Source: Candidatus Omnitrophota bacterium
Lineage (GTDB): Bacteria > Omnitrophota > Gorgyraeia > Duberdicusellales > 4484-171
Assembly (NCBI GenBank): GCA_023818995.1
Contig: JAMWDA010000050.1
Location: 1-10,064 of the forward strand
Reading direction: 5' to 3'
Length of the DNA stretch: 10,064 nt
A model generated the notes under the pieces. That model saw nothing but the letters and a program-made list of their open reading frames with translations, did no database searches and was not told where the DNA came from. Each line of letters starts with the position of its first letter. Position 1 is the first letter of the stretch. Below, piece by piece: positions 1-6,722 of the stretch. The translations under genes were made by a program, and so were the position numbers.

Positions 1-714
1 ACCACAATCATTGCAAAATTTTTACCTTCCTGTATAGGATTTTTGATGGAGAAAGAGATTAAATTTTTATCTCAGGCACTTTCTCCTCAAAGGCCATACG
101 TTATCTTATTGGGAGGAGCAAAAGTATCGGATAAGATAGGTGTAGTAAATAATCTTATTGATAAGGCTGACAAGATTATCATTGGAGGAGCAATGGCGTA
201 TACCTTCCTTAAAAGTAAAGGTATCCCTACGGGTAAATCAAAAGTAGAGGAAGATAAATTAAGTTTAGCTAAAGAGATTATTGCTGGTGCCTTGAAGAAA
301 AATGTTAAGATAGTTTTACCTATCGATCATATCGTAGTAGATAGTATAGATAAACCACAAACTAAAATGGTGGTAGAGGATATACCGTCAGAAAAAATAG
401 CTGTAGATATTGGCCCTAAAACAGTAGATCTTTTTAAACAGGAGTTAAAGGAAGCAAAAACTATTCTTTGGAATGGTCCAGTGGGAATTTTTGAAAATCC
501 TCATTATGCTGAAGGAACAAAAGCAATAGCAAAATTTTTAGGAGAATTAAAAGATGCGATTACGATCGTAGGAGGGGGAGATTCTGCCAGCGCAGCTAAA
601 GAATTTGGGGTGGTAGATAAGTTGTCGCATGTTTCTACAGGAGGAGGAGCTTCTTTAGAATTTTTAGAAGGTAAGGAGTTACCTGGTATAGCTGTAATAC
701 CTGAGAAAAGATAA
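1..714 (+). CDS. pgk: Phosphoglycerate kinase, C-terminal part (5' end outside window)
   Basis: Phosphoglycerate kinase transfers the acyl phosphate of 1,3-bisphosphoglycerate to ADP in cytosolic glycolysis, reversibly in gluconeogenesis. The reading frame is open from base 1, so the gene enters from the left edge; 237 residues are visible of a family that usually has about 390-400. Seen in order: the hinge-side segment with FLMEKEI near codon 14, [11 protein letters not shown] near codons 38-48, the nucleotide-domain segment [23 protein letters not shown] near codons 157-165, and the phosphate-binding glycine loop GGGDSASA followed by [20 protein letters not shown] at the C-terminus. The N-terminal substrate-binding domain is therefore mostly missing only because of the window boundary. 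The stop codon lies three bases before tpiA, the usual glycolytic pairing. A start inside the window would be an artefact of the cut. Identification is secure. Confidence 0.97.
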   Translation, partial: TTIIAKFLPSCIGFLMEKEIKFLSQALSPQRPYVILLGGAKVSDKIGVVNNLIDKADKIIIGGAMAYTFLKSKGIPTGKSKVEEDKLSLAKEIIAGALKKNVKIVLPIDHIVVDSIDKPQTKMVVEDIPSEKIAVDIGPKTVDLFKQELKEAKTILWNGPVGIFENPHYAEGTKAIAKFLGELKDAITIVGGGDSASAAKEFGVVDKLSHVSTGGGASLEFLEGKELPGIAVIPEKR

Positions 715-717
715 ACT

Positions 718-1476
718 ATGAGAAGACCTTTAATTGCTGGTAATTGGAAGATGTATAAAACTAGCGAGGAAGCGGTTTGGTTAGCCACAGGGATAAAGAA
801 AGAAATATCTGGTTTTAAAGAAGTAGATGTAGTTTTATGTCCACCGTTTACAGCTTTGTATAAAGTTAACGAAGTTATTAAAGACACTAATATAAAATTA
901 GGTGCACAAAATTTATTTTGGGAAGATGAAGGAGCATATACAGGAGAAGTTTCTGCTAAGATGCTTAAAGATTGTGGTTGCCAGTTCGTTATTATCGGTC
1001 ATTCGGAAAGGAGAAAATATTTTTTTGAAAGTGATGAGTGGGTGAATAGAAAGATAATGTCTGCTCTAAATAACGATTTAGCTCCTATAGTGTGTGTAGG
1101 AGAAACTTTAGAGGAAAGAGAAAAAAATTTAACCATAGAAGTGATTGAAAAACAGTTAAAAGGAGCATTTTACAAATTGGGTTATGAGGAGATGAAAAAA
1201 ATAGTTATCGCCTATGAACCTGTATGGGCAATTGGAACGGGTAAAACGGCTTTACCTTACCAAGCAGAGGAGGTGCAGAATTTTATTCGTAGATGGCTCA
1301 AAGATAATTTTTCTATTGATTGTGCGGATAATTTGCGTATACTTTATGGTGGTAGTGTAAAGCCATCTAATATAAAAGAGCTTATGAGAGAGGAAGATAT
1401 AGATGGTGCATTGGTGGGAGGAGCATCGTTAGAGGTTGATTCATTTACATCTATAGTGAGAAATTCTATAAATTAA
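718..1476 (+). CDS. tpiA: Triosephosphate isomerase
   Basis: Interconverts dihydroxyacetone phosphate and glyceraldehyde 3-phosphate in the cytosol. At 252 residues it has the standard family length and a complete TIM barrel. The catalytic set is in place: Asn9 and Lys11 in GNWKM, the electrophile His95 in IIGHSERR, the catalytic base Glu167 in AYEPVWAIGTG, the flexible loop 6 just after it (about 168-177), and the phosphate-binding YGGSV at 210-214 and GALVGGASL near 230-238. The ATG lies three bases after the pgk stop, with only a weak GAGA-type ribosome site inside the pgk 3' end, so translation is probably coupled to pgk. The gene continues the pgk transcription unit and leads into secG 15 bases downstream. 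Nothing unusual is seen. Confidence 0.98.
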   Translation: MRRPLIAGNWKMYKTSEEAVWLATGIKKEISGFKEVDVVLCPPFTALYKVNEVIKDTNIKLGAQNLFWEDEGAYTGEVSAKMLKDCGCQFVIIGHSERRKYFFESDEWVNRKIMSALNNDLAPIVCVGETLEEREKNLTIEVIEKQLKGAFYKLGYEEMKKIVIAYEPVWAIGTGKTALPYQAEEVQNFIRRWLKDNFSIDCADNLRILYGGSVKPSNIKELMREEDIDGALVGGASLEVDSFTSIVRNSIN

Positions 1477-1491
1477 CTAAGAGGCATTTTT

Positions 1492-1845
1492 ATGTTCAAT
1501 TTAGTACTTTTTATTCATATAGTCGTTACTATATCCTTAATAGGTGTAATTCTTATCCAACGTGGTAGAAGTAGTGGTTTAATTGAAGCATTGGGAGGTG
1601 TGGAGTCTATTTTTGGGACAAAGACAAGTTCTTTTTTTGTTCGTTTAACAGTAGTTTTAGCAGTTATCTTTTTTCTTACTAGCCTTTCTTTAGCCTACCT
1701 TTCTAAACAACACGGGGCTTCCCTTTTGGAAAAAGTTGGAGAAGAGAAGATACAAGAGAAACAAGATGTTAATCCTACAGAGAAAATTTCTGAGGATAAA
1801 ATTAATAGCTCTTCTCCCTCATCTCAAGAAGAGACAAATAATTAA
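1492..1845 (+). CDS. secG: Protein translocase subunit SecG
   Basis: SecG is the small accessory subunit of the SecYEG channel in the cytoplasmic membrane and supports SecA-driven export. The 117-residue protein has two membrane segments, about residues 2-22 and 50-70. Between them is the family loop with LIQRGRSSGLIEALGG followed by FGT. The rest, from about residue 72, is a hydrophilic tail rich in Glu, Lys and Ser that should lie outside the membrane and has low sequence complexity. An AAGAGG ribosome site at 1479-1484 supports the ATG start. Position directly after tpiA is a frequent bacterial arrangement and probably reflects co-expression of housekeeping genes rather than a shared pathway. 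The stop codon is two bases before the next gene. Confidence 0.95.
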   Translation: MFNLVLFIHIVVTISLIGVILIQRGRSSGLIEALGGVESIFGTKTSSFFVRLTVVLAVIFFLTSLSLAYLSKQHGASLLEKVGEEKIQEKQDVNPTEKISEDKINSSSPSSQEETNN

Positions 1846-1847
1846 AA

Positions 1848-3575
1848 ATGTATCTTAGATACATTCTTCTAATTCTTGTTTATTTTTTACCCTCTTTTTC
1901 CCTCTGGGGAGAGGTTTGGAAAGAACCTTTAAAAGATTACCAATTAGTGTGTGGCAAAAAAGGAGGTTATCTTACCTTGGCTACTACTACTGACCCAAAA
2001 TCATTTAATCCTATTGTGGCAAAAGAAACCTCTACTACCCAGATAACATCTTTTATTTTTGAAGGATTACTTAGAGTGGATCCTAAAACTTTAGATATGG
2101 TTCCCAATTTAGCCAAGAGCTGGCAGACGGATAATGGTAAAGAGTGGATATTTTACTTAAGGGATGATGTGTATTGGAACGATGGTAAAAAATTTACAGC
2201 AGATGATGTTATTTTCACATTTGATAAGCTTATCTATAATCCCAATATACCTACAGGTAGCAGAGATATTTTTACTATAGAAGGTAAAAGAATTATTTTA
2301 GAAAAAATTGACGATTACACTATAAAGTTCATTTTACCTTGCCCGTTTGCTCCTTTTTTAAGAGCACTCTCTCAAGATATACTACCCAAACATAAATATT
2401 TGAGTTTAGTAGAAGAAGATAAATTCACTTTTGCTATGGGTTTAGATTCTTCTCTTAAGGATATTGTAGGGACAGGACCATATAGATTAAAGAAATATTT
2501 TCCTGGAGAGAGAGTGGTATTGGAAAGAAACCCATACTATTGGAAGAAAGATAATTGTGGGAATAGACTTCCTTACCTTGATGAGATTATTTTTGTAATT
2601 TTACCTAACCCAGATACTATACTTTTAAAATTTCTTGAGGGAGAACTAGATTACTGTTCTCTAAGACCTAACGATTTAGCAATTTTGAGTCCCAGACAAA
2701 AAAAGGATAGTTTTACCATTTACAATGCAGGAACATCTTTCGGTTCAAATTTTGTAGTTTTGAATCAGAACCCTCAATATAATCCTCATACCCGCAAACC
2801 CTACGTTAAACCATATAAACTTAATTGGTTCCGTAATAAACAGTTTAGGAAAGCAATAGCTTTTGCTATTAATAGAGATAAGATAGTTGAAGTAGTTCTT
2901 AATGGTTTAGGAGTGCCCCAATTTTCTCCCGAGAGTCCAGCAAATTTTATTTTTTATAACGATAATGTAATTAAATACCCCTACAATCCACAAAAATCTA
3001 AGGAGTTATTAAAAGATATAGGATTTAAAGATAGGGATGAAGATGGGGTATTGGAGGACGAAGATGGTTTCAAATTAGAAATTACCTTTTTTACAAATGC
3101 GGATAATCCAGAGAGAGTAACTATTGCTACTTTGATAAAAAAAGATTTAGAAAGTATTGGGATGAAGATACATCTCTTGCCTTTAGATTTTAATAATCTT
3201 GTTACAAAGTTGACTGCTACTTTTGATTGGGAGATGATTTTAATTGGACTTACCGGTGGTATAGAACCATATTTTGGCAAGAATGTTTGGTCATACAAAG
3301 GCGATCTTCATGCATGGAATCCTACTAAAACAGCACTTGATGATTATGAAAAAGAAATAGAGGATATTTTCAATTTAGCAGGTAGGACATTGGATGAAGG
3401 AGAACGGAAACACTTGTTTGCTCGTTGGCAATACATAGTTTCCGATAATTTGCCGTTTATCTATACAGTTTTAGGATACTCTCTATATGCTGTGCGAGAT
3501 AAATTCGGTAATCTTTATCCTACCGTCTACGGAGGAGCATTTTCTGAGATAGAGTATATTTATATAAAACAGTAA
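1848..3575 (+). CDS. ABC transporter family 5 solute-binding protein (oligopeptide/dipeptide type)
   Basis: This is a 575-residue extracytoplasmic binding protein of the OppA/DppA (SBP_bac_5) family, which captures peptides or other small solutes for an ABC importer. A hydrophobic N-terminus (residues 1-20, then SLWGEVW) looks like a Sec signal peptide. No lipobox cysteine follows it, so a soluble periplasmic form is more likely than a lipoprotein. Family landmarks are the opening segment DPKSFNPIVAKETST, then FEGLLRVDP, YLRDDVYWNDGKKFTADDVIFTFD, the hinge-like VGTGPYRLKKYFPGERVVLERNPYYW near residue 210, and FRKAIAFAINRDKIVE near residue 335. An acidic stretch (DRDEDGVLEDEDG, about 395-408) could bind calcium, but that is a guess. 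The gene follows secG by two bases. No permease or ATPase genes lie beside it, so its partners are elsewhere or it acts alone. The substrate is unknown. Confidence 0.9.
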   Translation: MYLRYILLILVYFLPSFSLWGEVWKEPLKDYQLVCGKKGGYLTLATTTDPKSFNPIVAKETSTTQITSFIFEGLLRVDPKTLDMVPNLAKSWQTDNGKEWIFYLRDDVYWNDGKKFTADDVIFTFDKLIYNPNIPTGSRDIFTIEGKRIILEKIDDYTIKFILPCPFAPFLRALSQDILPKHKYLSLVEEDKFTFAMGLDSSLKDIVGTGPYRLKKYFPGERVVLERNPYYWKKDNCGNRLPYLDEIIFVILPNPDTILLKFLEGELDYCSLRPNDLAILSPRQKKDSFTIYNAGTSFGSNFVVLNQNPQYNPHTRKPYVKPYKLNWFRNKQFRKAIAFAINRDKIVEVVLNGLGVPQFSPESPANFIFYNDNVIKYPYNPQKSKELLKDIGFKDRDEDGVLEDEDGFKLEITFFTNADNPERVTIATLIKKDLESIGMKIHLLPLDFNNLVTKLTATFDWEMILIGLTGGIEPYFGKNVWSYKGDLHAWNPTKTALDDYEKEIEDIFNLAGRTLDEGERKHLFARWQYIVSDNLPFIYTVLGYSLYAVRDKFGNLYPTVYGGAFSEIEYIYIKQ

Positions 3576-3604
3576 TATCTTTAACTATCCATTTTTTTAA
3601 GATG

Positions 3605-3633
3605 TTGACAATAAATTATAGAAGGTGTATATT
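3605..3633 (+). promoter_or_regulatory. Near-consensus sigma-70 promoter for the tRNA-Arg region
   Basis: A perfect -35 hexamer TTGACA (3605-3610) is followed by a 17-base spacer and a -10 hexamer TATATT (3628-3633, one mismatch to TATAAT). Transcription would start near 3640, a few bases before the tRNA at 3648. The match, the optimal spacing and the position directly upstream of a tRNA make this a convincing strong housekeeping promoter. Since no terminator is seen after the tRNA, it may also drive the downstream genes. Confidence 0.85.
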
Positions 3634-3647
3634 TTAAAGTAAATTTT

Positions 3648-3721
3648 GCGCCCGTAGCTCAATAGGATAGAGCATCTGCCTTCTAAGCAGAGGGTTGCGT
3701 GTTCGATTCACGCCGGGCGCG
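3648..3721 (+). tRNA. tRNA-Arg (anticodon UCU)
   Basis: The full cloverleaf can be folded by hand. The acceptor stem GCGCCCG (3648-3654) pairs with CGGGCGC (3714-3720). The D stem is GCTC/GAGC (3657-3660 and 3670-3673). The anticodon stem is TCTGC/GCAGA (3675-3679 and 3687-3691) with loop CTTCTAA and anticodon TCT at 3682-3684. The variable loop has five bases, and the T stem is GCGTG/CACGC with loop TTCGATT (3702-3708). The discriminator base is G3721. CCA is not encoded and must be added after transcription. This tRNA reads AGA/AGG, the arginine codons that dominate in the neighbouring AT-rich genes. Confidence 0.97.
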
Positions 3722-3747
3722 AATTTTTATTGATTTTGGGGGTAGAT

Positions 3748-4617
3748 ATGTTGGCTAAAGATATAAAAGAAAAAATTCTGGGAATACAGAGAAACGAAAT
3801 TACCGAGCATATAATTTATAAGAATTTAAGTTCAATTATTAAAGAAGTTAAAAATAAAGAGGTGTTAATTAAAATCTCTAACGAAGAGAAAGCTCATTAC
3901 GATTTCTGGAAGACTTTAACGCAAAAAGATGTATCTCCTGATAGATTAAAGATTTTCATTTTTGTTCTCATTAACCGTATATTAGGTATTACTTTTGGTA
4001 TAAAACTTATGGAGAAAGGGGAAGGTAAAGCACAGAAGACCTATGAAACCTTAAAAGAAATTTCTCCCCAAATTGAGTATATAATTAGAGAAGAAGATAG
4101 ACATGAACAGCAGTTAATATCCTTATTAGATGAAGAGCGGTTAAAATATGTAAGCTCTATGGTTTTAGGTTTAAATGATGCTTTAGTAGAATTAACCGGT
4201 GCGTTGGTGGGATTTAGTTTAGCTCTACAGAATACTAAGTTAGTAGGTATTGTGGGTTTAATTACAGGTATAGCAGCTTCTATGTCTATGTCTGCTTCCG
4301 AATATCTTTCTACTAAACAAGAAGATATATGTAAAAGCCCTTTCAAGGCGAGCGTTTATACAGGATTTGCTTATATGGGAACAGTTATTATTTTAATTAC
4401 TCCCTATTTTATATTTAAAAATATATTTATCTCCTTATTATTTGTGATTTTTAATGCTATTTTAATTATTTTTCTCTTTACCTTTTATATATCCATTGCT
4501 AAGGAATTATCTTTTCGTAAAAGATTTTTGGAAATGGCTGGTATAAGTTTAGGGATAGCGCTTATTAACTTTTTTATTGGTATTTTAGTTAGAAAAGTAT
4601 TTGGTATAGAAATGTAA
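3748..4617 (+). CDS. Ferritin-like domain fused to VIT1/CCC1-type iron/manganese transporter
   Basis: The 289-residue protein joins an N-terminal ferritin-like (rubrerythrin-type) four-helix domain to a VIT1/CCC1 membrane transporter. This architecture is known in bacteria, for example in MbfA-like iron exporters. Candidate metal ligands in the first 125 residues are Glu17 and Glu20 (NEITEH), Glu47 and His50 (EEKAHYDFW), Glu89 (LMEKGEGKA), and Glu116 and His119 (EEDRHEQQL). The membrane part starts near residue 137 with GLNDALVELTGALVGF, the VIT-type first helix. It continues through a GIAASMSMSASEYLSTKQE segment and about four further hydrophobic helices. The likely role is moving Fe2+ or Mn2+ out of the cytosol, with the diiron domain sensing or feeding metal; direction and metal are inferred. 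I chose the ATG at 3748 because a G-rich ribosome site (GGGGGT, 3738-3743) precedes it. An upstream TTG would add six unsupported residues. It lies 26 bases after the tRNA. Confidence 0.9.
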   Translation: MLAKDIKEKILGIQRNEITEHIIYKNLSSIIKEVKNKEVLIKISNEEKAHYDFWKTLTQKDVSPDRLKIFIFVLINRILGITFGIKLMEKGEGKAQKTYETLKEISPQIEYIIREEDRHEQQLISLLDEERLKYVSSMVLGLNDALVELTGALVGFSLALQNTKLVGIVGLITGIAASMSMSASEYLSTKQEDICKSPFKASVYTGFAYMGTVIILITPYFIFKNIFISLLFVIFNAILIIFLFTFYISIAKELSFRKRFLEMAGISLGIALINFFIGILVRKVFGIEM

Positions 4618-4642
4618 AATTACCACTTTAGTAACGATTAGG

Positions 4643-5071
4643 ATGAGGATATGGGATATAGAACCTCAAAATTTATGCCGAAAACACCTTTTAGGTGAAC
4701 ATCGCGAGCTACATGCTATTTGGTCAATTATTACTAAGAATAAAAAAGGATATTCTCGTCATCCTGAGACTTTGCGTTGGAAAGGTAAATTAAAGGCATT
4801 ATTTTTAAGGCATGAAAATCTTGTTAAGGAATTTAAAAAAAGAGGTTATAACCATAAGAGTACTCTCCCTATCAAATTAGCCACCGGTAGCGCCCATCAG
4901 ATTCAGCATATAGATTCTATAGAAAAACAGATTAAGATTCTTAAGAATAAGGGGTGCCCGTGTTTTAGTAGAGATAAATCTATATCCTTAGTAGAGATAA
5001 ATCTATATCCTCGGAGATTGTATAAATTTTACTTAAAAAGGAGGAAGCCATACATTCATCAAAAGAAATAA
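4643..5071 (+). CDS. Pyrimidine dimer DNA glycosylase-like protein (T4 endonuclease V family), frame-shifted C-terminus
   Basis: Residues 1-110 resemble the small Pyr_excise family (PF03013) related to T4 endonuclease V, which cuts the glycosyl bond at UV-induced thymine dimers and then nicks the strand. The match rests on MRIWDIEPQNLCRKHLLGEH followed by RELHAIW, KGYSRHPETLRWKGKLKALFLRHE and KKRGYNHKS, which parallels HLMAEYREL and KRGFNIKD in the phage enzyme. Glu22 aligns with the phage catalytic Glu23, but the phage N-terminal Thr nucleophile has no counterpart here (Met-Arg start). A 23-base tandem duplication (4965-5010) shifts the frame after residue 115. The present tail, LVEINLYPRRLYK and onward to residue 142, therefore replaces a four-residue ending that would stop at the TAA now at 5023-5025. 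The tail overlaps the start of the synthase gene. Function is probable; repair activity is unproven. Confidence 0.72.
   Translation: MRIWDIEPQNLCRKHLLGEHRELHAIWSIITKNKKGYSRHPETLRWKGKLKALFLRHENLVKEFKKRGYNHKSTLPIKLATGSAHQIQHIDSIEKQIKILKNKGCPCFSRDKSISLVEINLYPRRLYKFYLKRRKPYIHQKK
4965..5010. repeat. Perfect 23-bp tandem duplication
   Basis: Two identical, directly adjacent 23-bp units occupy 4965-4987 and 4988-5010, each beginning TTAGTAGAG and ending ATATCC. The length is not a multiple of three, so the second copy changes the reading frame of the glycosylase-like gene. Removing one copy would give a 119-residue protein ending in SSEIV. The perfect identity suggests a recent slippage or short-repeat recombination event. 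Confidence 0.95.
5038..5044 (+). promoter_or_regulatory. Shine-Dalgarno site that decides the synthase start
   Basis: AAGGAGG at 5038-5044 is the best ribosome-binding sequence in the window. It sits five bases before an ATA codon at 5050, in the frame of the squalene/phytoene synthase. No ATG, GTG or TTG in that frame lies close enough to use it. It is now inside the shifted tail of the preceding gene, so ribosomes reading that gene pass over it. Confidence 0.75.
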
Positions 5072-5886
5072 CTAAAAAATATGCTACGTCATTTTATTTT
5101 GCTTCTATATTTTTAGATAGAGAAAAAAAGAAAGCTAGTTACAGTGTATATGCATTCTGTAGATTGCTTGATGAGGCAGTAGATTACATAGATATAAATA
5201 TGAACTCTTCTGAGGGAAAATTAGAAAATTTAAAAATTATTTTAGCGGATACCTATAGTGGTAAAACAATAGATAACCCTATATTAACAGAGTTTAAAGA
5301 GACAGTAGATAAATACAGTATACCTAAACTATATTTTGATGAGCTTATTAATGGTATGTGTTTAGATTTAGTAAAAAATAGATACAACAATTTTGATGAT
5401 TTATACGATTACTGTTATAAAGTGGCAGGAGTAGTGGGATTAATTATGTTACATATATTTGGCTATAGTGACGAGCGAGCGAAAGAGGAGGCAGTGAATT
5501 TAGGTATCGCTATGCAACTTACCAATATATTAAGAGATATAAAAGAAGATTTCTTAAGAGGCAGAATTTACTTACCTCAGGATGAGCTAAGAAAATTTTC
5601 TATTACAGAAAGGGATATAGAAGAAGAGAACTTAGATGAAAATTTTAGAAATTTAATGAAATTTCAAATAGAGCGTGCGCGGTTATATTATCAGAGAGCA
5701 AATAAAGGTATAATGTTTATAAACGATAAAAAATCACGCTTGGTAGGAAAGATTATGTCCAGTTTATATTCATCTATATTAGATGAGATAGAAAATAATG
5801 ATTACGATGTTTTCTCTAAACGCATTTATTTAGGGTTTGGTAAAAAGTTATACAAGTCGTTTAAGATTATTTTAAGAAGAGGATGA
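5050..5886 (+). CDS. Squalene/phytoene synthase family protein, probable ATA start
   Basis: Head-to-head prenyl synthase that condenses two prenyl diphosphates (two GGPP to phytoene, or two FPP to a C30 product). With the start at 5050 the protein has 278 residues, normal for the family. The N-terminal part has TSFYFASIFLDREKK and YAFCR. The first aspartate motif is D41-EAV-D45, followed by YDYCYKVAGVVGLIMLHIFG. The second aspartate motif is D163-IKE-D167 in LTNILRD, followed by RGRIYLPQDEL. The conserved frame opens after a TAA at 5023-5025 and contains no ATG, GTG or TTG until TTG at 5164. That TTG would delete the conserved SFYFAS and YAFCR segments and has no ribosome site. A perfect Shine-Dalgarno site five bases before ATA 5050 makes that the best start. 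The stop overlaps the ispH start (ATGA). A CrtI-type desaturase nearby favours a carotenoid role, as CrtB or a C30 equivalent; HpnC/HpnD-like squalene synthesis is not excluded. Confidence 0.85.
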   Translation: MHSSKEITKKYATSFYFASIFLDREKKKASYSVYAFCRLLDEAVDYIDINMNSSEGKLENLKIILADTYSGKTIDNPILTEFKETVDKYSIPKLYFDELINGMCLDLVKNRYNNFDDLYDYCYKVAGVVGLIMLHIFGYSDERAKEEAVNLGIAMQLTNILRDIKEDFLRGRIYLPQDELRKFSITERDIEEENLDENFRNLMKFQIERARLYYQRANKGIMFINDKKSRLVGKIMSSLYSSILDEIENNDYDVFSKRIYLGFGKKLYKSFKIILRRG

Positions 5887-6722
5887 AAATAATTTTAGCA
5901 AAAAGTGCGGGATTTTGTTTTGGGGTAAAGCGTGCCATCCAGATAGCGGAGATGACTGCTAAAAATTATAGAAATGTTTATATGTCAGGAGATATAGTCC
6001 ATAATGAAATTGTAATTGAAAGGTTAAAACAATTAGGTATAAAAAAAATAAAAAAATTAGGTAGTGGTAAAGGTAAAATATTTTTAGTGCGAGCACACGG
6101 AGAGTCTAAGAAGAAAATAGATAGAGCAAACAATTTAGGTTATAAAGTTATAGATGCTACTTGCCCGATGGTTAAAGAGATACATAGGATCGCTCAACGA
6201 GAGGAGGCTAATAATAGAAAAATAATAATAGTGGGCGATAAAAATCATGACGAAGTATTGGGAATATTAGGACAATTGAAATATAAATCTTACGTTATTG
6301 AACCAAATAAAAAATTTATTTTTGAATTAGAAAAATTAAAAAATAAGCCTTGCTCAGTAGTTGTGCAATCAACACAGGATTTAGAAGGAGTAAAAAAGAT
6401 ATTTAAGATTTTGAAAAGGTATATAAAAGATATAAGATTTTTTAACACCATATGTAAACCTACGCAACAGAAACAAATTGAGATTAAAAAATTGGCTAAA
6501 GAAAACGATTTAATTATTGTAATTGGATCGAAAACAAGCGCCAATACCAAAAGGTTATATCAGATTGCCAAATCGATAAATAGAAAAAGTTATTGGATAG
6601 AGGATAAAAAAGAGATAAGAAATAAATGGTTTAAAAGTATTAACTCTATAGGTATTACAGCCGGTGCTTCTACTCCTATGGAAGTTATAAAGGATGTAAT
6701 TAATATCTTTGATAAGTTTTAA
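5883..6722 (+). CDS. ispH: 4-hydroxy-3-methylbut-2-enyl diphosphate reductase
   Basis: IspH (LytB) performs the last step of the methylerythritol phosphate pathway, reductively dehydrating HMBPP to IPP and DMAPP with a 4Fe-4S cluster. The protein is 279 residues, slightly short for a family of about 300 but complete. The three cluster cysteines are Cys12 (AGFCFGVKRA), Cys94 (DATCPMV) and Cys191 (NTICKPTQQKQ). Active-site residues visible are His40 (VHNE), His72 (RAHGE), His122 and Glu124 (KNHDEVLGI), Thr164 (QSTQ), Ser219 and Asn221 (TSANTKRL), and Ser263 (TAGASTPMEVI). The ATG overlaps the synthase stop as ATGA, so the two are translated together and IspH product supply is coupled to the first committed step of polyprenyl hydrocarbon synthesis. 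The stop codon overlaps that of the convergent desaturase by four bases. Confidence 0.97.
   Translation: MKIILAKSAGFCFGVKRAIQIAEMTAKNYRNVYMSGDIVHNEIVIERLKQLGIKKIKKLGSGKGKIFLVRAHGESKKKIDRANNLGYKVIDATCPMVKEIHRIAQREEANNRKIIIVGDKNHDEVLGILGQLKYKSYVIEPNKKFIFELEKLKNKPCSVVVQSTQDLEGVKKIFKILKRYIKDIRFFNTICKPTQQKQIEIKKLAKENDLIIVIGSKTSANTKRLYQIAKSINRKSYWIEDKKEIRNKWFKSINSIGITAGASTPMEVIKDVINIFDKF

Noticed and set aside
504..887. Minus-strand open frame across the pgk/tpiA junction
   Set aside because: It lies opposite two securely identified genes, has no recognisable domain and matches the pattern of a chance frame.
2981..3298. Minus-strand open frame inside the solute-binding protein gene
   Set aside because: Fully contained opposite a conserved coding sequence, with no family features or ribosome site.
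3592..3598. T run after the solute-binding protein gene as an intrinsic terminator
   Set aside because: No GC-containing hairpin precedes it.
4041..4346. Minus-strand open frame inside the ferritin-VIT gene
   Set aside because: Chance frame opposite a conserved transporter; composition shows no domain.
4965..5010. Two-copy repeat as a CRISPR or larger repeat array
   Set aside because: There is no spacer between the units, only two copies, and they are within coding sequence; it is a simple tandem duplication.
5081..5116. ATG at 5081 as an alternative start using the strong Shine-Dalgarno site
   Set aside because: It is out of frame with the synthase, too far from the site, and opens only an 11-residue peptide ending at TAG.
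5164..5886. TTG at 5164 as the synthase start
   Set aside because: It removes 38 residues including conserved SFYFAS and YAFCR, begins two residues before the first Asp motif and has no ribosome site.
6290..6550. Minus-strand open frame inside ispH
   Set aside because: Opposite the conserved IspH cluster region; hydrophobic content is a by-product of the coding strand.
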